Below are positions 51,278 to 53,573 of a stretch of 53,573 nucleotides of DNA, in pieces. Source of the DNA: Granulicella sp. (GTDB lineage: Bacteria; Acidobacteriota; Terriglobia; Terriglobales; Acidobacteriaceae). Position 1 is the first letter of the stretch. Each line of letters begins with the position of its first letter. Location: positions 489 to 54,061 of the forward strand of contig PLHC01000066.1 in NCBI GenBank assembly GCA_003138795.1, in the 5' to 3' direction. The notes beneath the pieces are model-generated. The model did no database searches, was not told the DNA's origin, and was given only the letters and a program-made list of their open reading frames with translations. The position numbers were made by a program, and so were the translations under genes.

Positions 51278-52036
51278 ATGATTGCTCATCGCACGACGTT
51301 TTGGAATAAGGCTGCACTGGTTGCAACGCTTGCACTTCTGGCGGCATCGGGCTGCCATAAAAAGCAGGCAGCGCCCCCTTCCTCCGCCATGGCGCCGGAA
51401 AACAACACTCCCCCTCCGACGGCCTCCATCACCGCTGATCCGCCGGCCATCGATCTCGGCCAGTCGGTTGTCCTGAACTGGCGCACCTCCAACGCCACCA
51501 GCGTGAGCATCGACGGAATCGGTGAAGTTCCTGTCAACGGAACCCAGACCGTATCGCCCTCCAGCTCGACCAACTTCCATCTCGTCGCGAAGAACGACGG
51601 TGGTACTACGGAAGCCAATGTTCGCGTCACCGTCCGCGTGCCCGAGGTTCCCGCAGCCCCCGCCGACAACAGTGGTGATATGGGCTCTGACGCCATCTTC
51701 CACGCCAAGGTGCAGGACATCTTCTTCGGCTACGACAGCTTCGATCTGACGCCTGAAGCCGATACCTCCATCACCGCCGCCGCTGCCTATCTGAACGCCC
51801 ATCCGGCGATCAAGATCCTCATCGGTGGCTACTGCGACGATCGCGGCTCAGCCGAGTACAACATCACCCTCGGCGAGAATCGCGCCAACGCTGCCAAGAC
51901 CGCTCTCGTCAGCGCTGGTGTTGCCGGTGACCGCATTCGCGTTGTCAGCTACGGTAAGGAAAAGCAGTTCTGCACCGAGGAGACCGAGAGCTGCTGGCAG
52001 CAGAATCGCCGCGGTCAGTTCTCTATCGACCGCTAA
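51278..52036 (+). CDS. pal: Peptidoglycan-associated lipoprotein Pal with extra Ig-like domain
   Basis: The 252-residue lipoprotein has a signal peptide with lipobox LAASGC (lipidated Cys at about residue 24) and a linker. A beta-rich Ig-like segment covers about residues 47-122 (ASITADPPAIDLGQSVVLNWRTSNATSVSIDGIG ... NVRVTVRVP). The OmpA C-terminal domain is at about 140-250, with IFFGYDSFDLTPEA, GGYCDDRGSAEYNITLGENRANAAKTAL and VVSYGKEKQFC. Ordinary Pal lacks the Ig-like part. It links the outer membrane to peptidoglycan and TolB. AGAGGA lies about 8 bases upstream. Confidence 0.93.
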   Translation: MIAHRTTFWNKAALVATLALLAASGCHKKQAAPPSSAMAPENNTPPPTASITADPPAIDLGQSVVLNWRTSNATSVSIDGIGEVPVNGTQTVSPSSSTNFHLVAKNDGGTTEANVRVTVRVPEVPAAPADNSGDMGSDAIFHAKVQDIFFGYDSFDLTPEADTSITAAAAYLNAHPAIKILIGGYCDDRGSAEYNITLGENRANAAKTALVSAGVAGDRIRVVSYGKEKQFCTEETESCWQQNRRGQFSIDR

Positions 52037-52049
52037 CTAAGGCCCGAGA

Positions 52050-52106
52050 GGCCGCGGTATGCTTACCTGCCCGTCAGCGGAGGAAGCACCGCGGCCCTTC
52101 TTTCTG
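52050..52106 (+). terminator. Stem-loop between pal and cpoB, possible attenuating terminator
   Basis: GGCCGCGGT and ACCGCGGCC form a perfect 9-bp GC-rich stem enclosing 29 bases, followed by CTTCTTTCTG. The large loop and mixed pyrimidine tail make it weaker than a textbook terminator, so it may only reduce read-through into cpoB. Confidence 0.5.
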
Positions 52107-52150
52107 TAATGCATAAGTTCCCCCCACGGAACTTTCAGGAGCTAACTCGC

Positions 52151-53047
52151 ATGATCCGCTCACGTTCACTTCGCTTCGCCGCAGCGTCGTTTCTCTTTGC
52201 TGGACTCACCTGTCTCCCGGCCCACGCCGAGAACAGGGACCTCATCCAGCTCCAGACGCAGGTTCAGCAACTGCAGGACGCTGTCGCACGTCTCCAGCAG
52301 TCCAATGACGAGCGCATGGGTGTACTCAAGGATCTTGTACAGCAGACATCTGACTCCATCAACAAGATGTCCGTCGACGTCAACGGCCTGAAGCTCAGCA
52401 CGCAGAACCAGCAGGATGCCGTCACCGCCCAGATCCAATCCCTCAATGACTCGGTCGATGAGTTGAAGGCCCGCCTGGCGCGCATCGAAAAGTCTCTCGG
52501 CGACATCCAGGGCCAGCAACAGTCCACCAACGCACTGCTCGGCAATCTCCCCCAGGCGAGTGGCGGCATACCCGCAGTCGCACCCGCGGGCGCGACACAC
52601 ACCAATGACTCCGGCCTCGCCAGCGCGGCGCCTGTGCCAGCACCGTCTGCTCCCGCCGCTGGTCCCTCAGCAAGTGATCTCTACCGCAGGGCCTACGCCG
52701 ACTACATCTCCGCCAAGTACCCGCTCGCCGCTGCGGAGTTCTCCGACCTCATCAAGGCCTATCCCGACGACAATCTCTCCGGCAACGCCTACTTCTATCT
52801 CGGCGAGATGGACGTGCGCACGCAAAAGCCCACCGCCGCCATCAAGAACTACGACCAGGTTCTCGAGCGCTACCCCGATAACGCCAAGATCCCCGCCGCG
52901 CATCTGCACAAGGCCAACGCGCTGATCGCCTCAAAGCAGACCGAAGCTGGTGAGCGCGAACTGCACGCCCTCATCCAGCGCTTCCCCAACTCACCTGAAG
53001 CCTCACAGGCTCGCGCCAAGCTCAGCACCCTCCACGCCCGCGAGTAG
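52151..53047 (+). CDS. cpoB: CpoB/YbgF-like Tol-Pal accessory protein
   Basis: The 298-residue periplasmic protein has a signal peptide (FAAASFLFAGLTCLPAHAE). A long coiled coil of Gln/Leu-rich heptads (DLIQLQTQVQQLQDAVARLQQ ... DELKARLARIEKSLGDIQ) is followed by a Pro/Ala linker and C-terminal TPR units (LYRRAYADYISAKYPLAAAEFSDLIKAYPDD, NAYFYLGEMDVRTQKPTAAIKNYDQVLERYPDN, and a third). It matches CpoB, which links Tol to cell-wall synthesis at division. The ATG at 52151 with AGGAG about 9 bases upstream is preferred to the track start. Confidence 0.92.
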   Translation: MIRSRSLRFAAASFLFAGLTCLPAHAENRDLIQLQTQVQQLQDAVARLQQSNDERMGVLKDLVQQTSDSINKMSVDVNGLKLSTQNQQDAVTAQIQSLNDSVDELKARLARIEKSLGDIQGQQQSTNALLGNLPQASGGIPAVAPAGATHTNDSGLASAAPVPAPSAPAAGPSASDLYRRAYADYISAKYPLAAAEFSDLIKAYPDDNLSGNAYFYLGEMDVRTQKPTAAIKNYDQVLERYPDNAKIPAAHLHKANALIASKQTEAGERELHALIQRFPNSPEASQARAKLSTLHARE

Positions 53048-53133
53048 GCCCTGCGCGCGAACAGCCCTCGCACTTCCGGATCCCCATAAATTCGGGTGCC
53101 CATATTCAAACCCATCCTTAGCGCGTCTACCGT

Positions 53134-53573
53134 CTAATTCCTTATCCCCGCCAGCACCCGCTCCACGTTCGCTCTACCCTCAGCATGGAGCGGCAGCCGT
53201 GGCAGCCGCGGAGCGCCACCGTAGTACCCATTCCAATCGCACCCGTACTTGACGCCCGCAATCCCCATCTGCCGTATCGCCGCATCGGCCTCCACCAGCC
53301 GCTGCCCCTTCTCCGTGGCCAGCGCAGGATCACCATCCTTGAACGCCGCATACGCCTCATAGCATCCCTGCGGAGCGCACGCCGACAGCGCCAGCATCGC
53401 TCCCGCAACACCCGCCTCCAACAGCTCCACAACTCCCCGAGCACTCCCGGCGGCCATCACCTGGAAGCCCACCGTCTTCGTTCGCGTCTTCAGCGCCGGT
53501 GCCGTGGCAACCATCGCCACAGCCAGCCCTCCAGCCAGCGACTCCGCCGTCACAAAGCTCGCCGCGCCCACCG
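53134..53573 (-). CDS. DapA-family aldolase, C-terminal part (cut by window edge)
   Basis: The visible 146 residues are the C-terminal half of a dihydrodipicolinate synthase/N-acetylneuraminate lyase-type protein: FQVMAAGSARGVVELLEAGVAGAMLALSACAPQGCYEAYAAFKDGD, then GIAGVKYGCDWNGYYGGAPRLPRLPL, the part that closes the TIM barrel and forms the C-terminal helices. The Schiff-base lysine lies outside the window. Divergence from standard DapA suggests a 4-hydroxy-2-oxoglutarate-aldolase-like or other keto-acid lyase. The start is beyond 53573; the track's first Met is an alternative internal codon. Confidence 0.8.
   Translation of the reverse strand, partial: VGAASFVTAESLAGGLAVAMVATAPALKTRTKTVGFQVMAAGSARGVVELLEAGVAGAMLALSACAPQGCYEAYAAFKDGDPALATEKGQRLVEADAAIRQMGIAGVKYGCDWNGYYGGAPRLPRLPLHAEGRANVERVLAGIRN

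Overview
The window looks like chromosomal DNA of an acidobacterium, most likely family Acidobacteriaceae (Terriglobia; Granulicella, Terriglobus or Edaphobacter type). This is inference, from GC-rich tightly packed genes, a squalene-hopene/HpnH/HpnA hopanoid locus beside ispH, an acidobacterial-style Tol-Pal operon, secreted glycosidases and intergenic repeats that I recall from this family. No 16S or other decisive marker is present.

Layout. (1) 1-3.6 kb is accessory: a secreted Met-rich coiled-coil protein, a DHFR/RibD-like reductase, then a decayed mobile region. That region holds the C-terminal part of an IS91-type transposase, the C-terminal scar of a tyrosine recombinase and a frameshifted glmS scrap, and ends at an intact tRNA-Asn with its own promoter. 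(2) 3.7-7 kb: an AhpD-like protein, a CAP-domain protein, a WecG/TagA glycosyltransferase and an upstream GDP-mannose-3,5-epimerase-like gene killed by a nonsense codon and a 1-nt deletion. (3) 7-17.6 kb: two oligopeptide-type ABC permeases in opposite orientations, a YfcE-like phosphoesterase, a CBS/CorC membrane protein, thioredoxin, thrC-thrB, modABC, murB and a bacilliredoxin. (4) 17.6-26.8 kb: a degenerate NtrC-type regulator, proC, heme A synthase, an 11-mer-repeat LEA-like protein, ppk1 and a pair of M16 peptidases (one catalytic, one not). (5) 26.9-33 kb: pdxS and pdxT (PLP synthase) separated by a MITE-like element, an orphan oxidase subunit III, and a two-subunit molybdenum hydroxylase of the IorAB type. 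Its cofactor metal could come through the ModABC transporter of region 3. (6) 33-45.7 kb: a zinc alcohol dehydrogenase, an HpnG-like nucleosidase, three secreted carbohydrate-active enzymes (two tandem GH39 and one glucoamylase-family/GH144-like), then the hopanoid block ispH-shc-hpnH-(unknown 152 aa)-hpnA on the minus strand. A 48-aa metallothionein-like gene absent from the ORF track lies upstream of ispH. (7) 45.7-53.6 kb: recN, a complete tolQ-tolR-tolA/tonB-tolB-pal-cpoB envelope operon, and the 3' end of a DapA-family aldolase.

Most of the window is ordinary core genome. I found no CRISPR array, prophage, toxin-antitoxin or defence system, and no clearly new multi-gene system. The most unusual items are the nested inverted repeat that splits pdxS from pdxT and seems to supply the pdxT ribosome-binding site, the 11-mer-repeat protein, the head-to-head overlap of thrC and modA, the unknown gene inside the hopanoid operon, the palindrome cluster before the molybdenum hydroxylase, and the M16 gene whose 5' end appears to be built from a dispersed repeat.
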